From positions 1 to 5,824 of the forward strand of contig QWII01000198.1 in the NCBI GenBank assembly GCA_021405325.1: a DNA stretch of 5,824 bases, given 5' to 3'. The notes under the pieces are model-generated. The model saw only the letters and a list, made by a program, of their open reading frames with translations. It was not told the origin of the DNA and did no database searches. This document shows positions 5,792-5,824 of the stretch, piece after piece; the stretch's first letter is position 1; every line of letters starts with the position of its first letter. The DNA is from Caldilinea sp. CFX5 (GTDB lineage Bacteria > Chloroflexota > Anaerolineae > Caldilineales > Caldilineaceae). Both the position numbers and the translations under genes were made by a program.

Positions 5792-5824
5792 CGTCGTGTT
5801 CCCCCTCAGGGTTGCTGCAATCCC

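Overview
The window looks like bacterial chromosomal DNA, probably from a metagenome-derived contig. The first ~4.5 kb is moderately GC-rich (about 59% in sampled rows). Its gene content is a Tat-exported multicopper oxidase, small integral membrane proteins, a NarL/LuxR-type two-component system and the N-terminal half of a cytochrome P450. This would fit a Chloroflexota-type bacterium, but that is a weak inference because nothing here is a taxonomic marker. The last ~1.3 kb has a visibly higher GC content (about 69% in sampled rows) and different codon habits, as if from another genomic background.

Layout. Positions 1-357 (minus) hold the 5' part of a multicopper oxidase gene that runs off the left edge. 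A perfect 16-bp inverted repeat (371-386 / 407-422) sits directly upstream of its ribosome binding site. Two small membrane-protein genes (467-1021 and 1063-1464, both minus) precede it on the same strand, so the three may form one leftward transcript. A 341-bp divergent intergenic region (1465-1805) follows. It contains a 27-bp perfect inverted repeat nested inside an 8-bp one (MITE-like), then a 44-bp dyad-symmetric block that touches the -35 box of a good-looking rightward promoter. The -10 box of that promoter is placed so that transcription should start at the A of the next ATG, giving a leaderless mRNA.

Rightward genes. A histidine kinase (1806-2990) and a NarL-type response regulator (2987-3652) overlap by 4 bp and are clearly co-translated. 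After 56 bp comes an open reading frame (3709-5181) that is a cytochrome P450 for its first ~265 codons. It then switches, in frame, to the C-terminal domain of a GT4 glycosyltransferase. The P450 stops just before the I-helix and lacks the heme-cysteine region; the glycosyltransferase lacks its N-terminal Rossmann domain. The composition shift falls at the same point. The joint is therefore either a recent recombination or an assembly chimera. The final gene (5246-5791, minus) encodes an unrecognised, possibly cupin-like protein of 181 residues and belongs to the high-GC side.

How the genes work together. The kinase/regulator pair is the only complete, recognisable pathway. The dyad overlapping its promoter is a natural candidate for autoregulation. 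The divergent arrangement suggests, but does not prove, that the leftward membrane protein/multicopper oxidase genes are also targets. No tRNA, rRNA, CRISPR array or transposase gene was seen.
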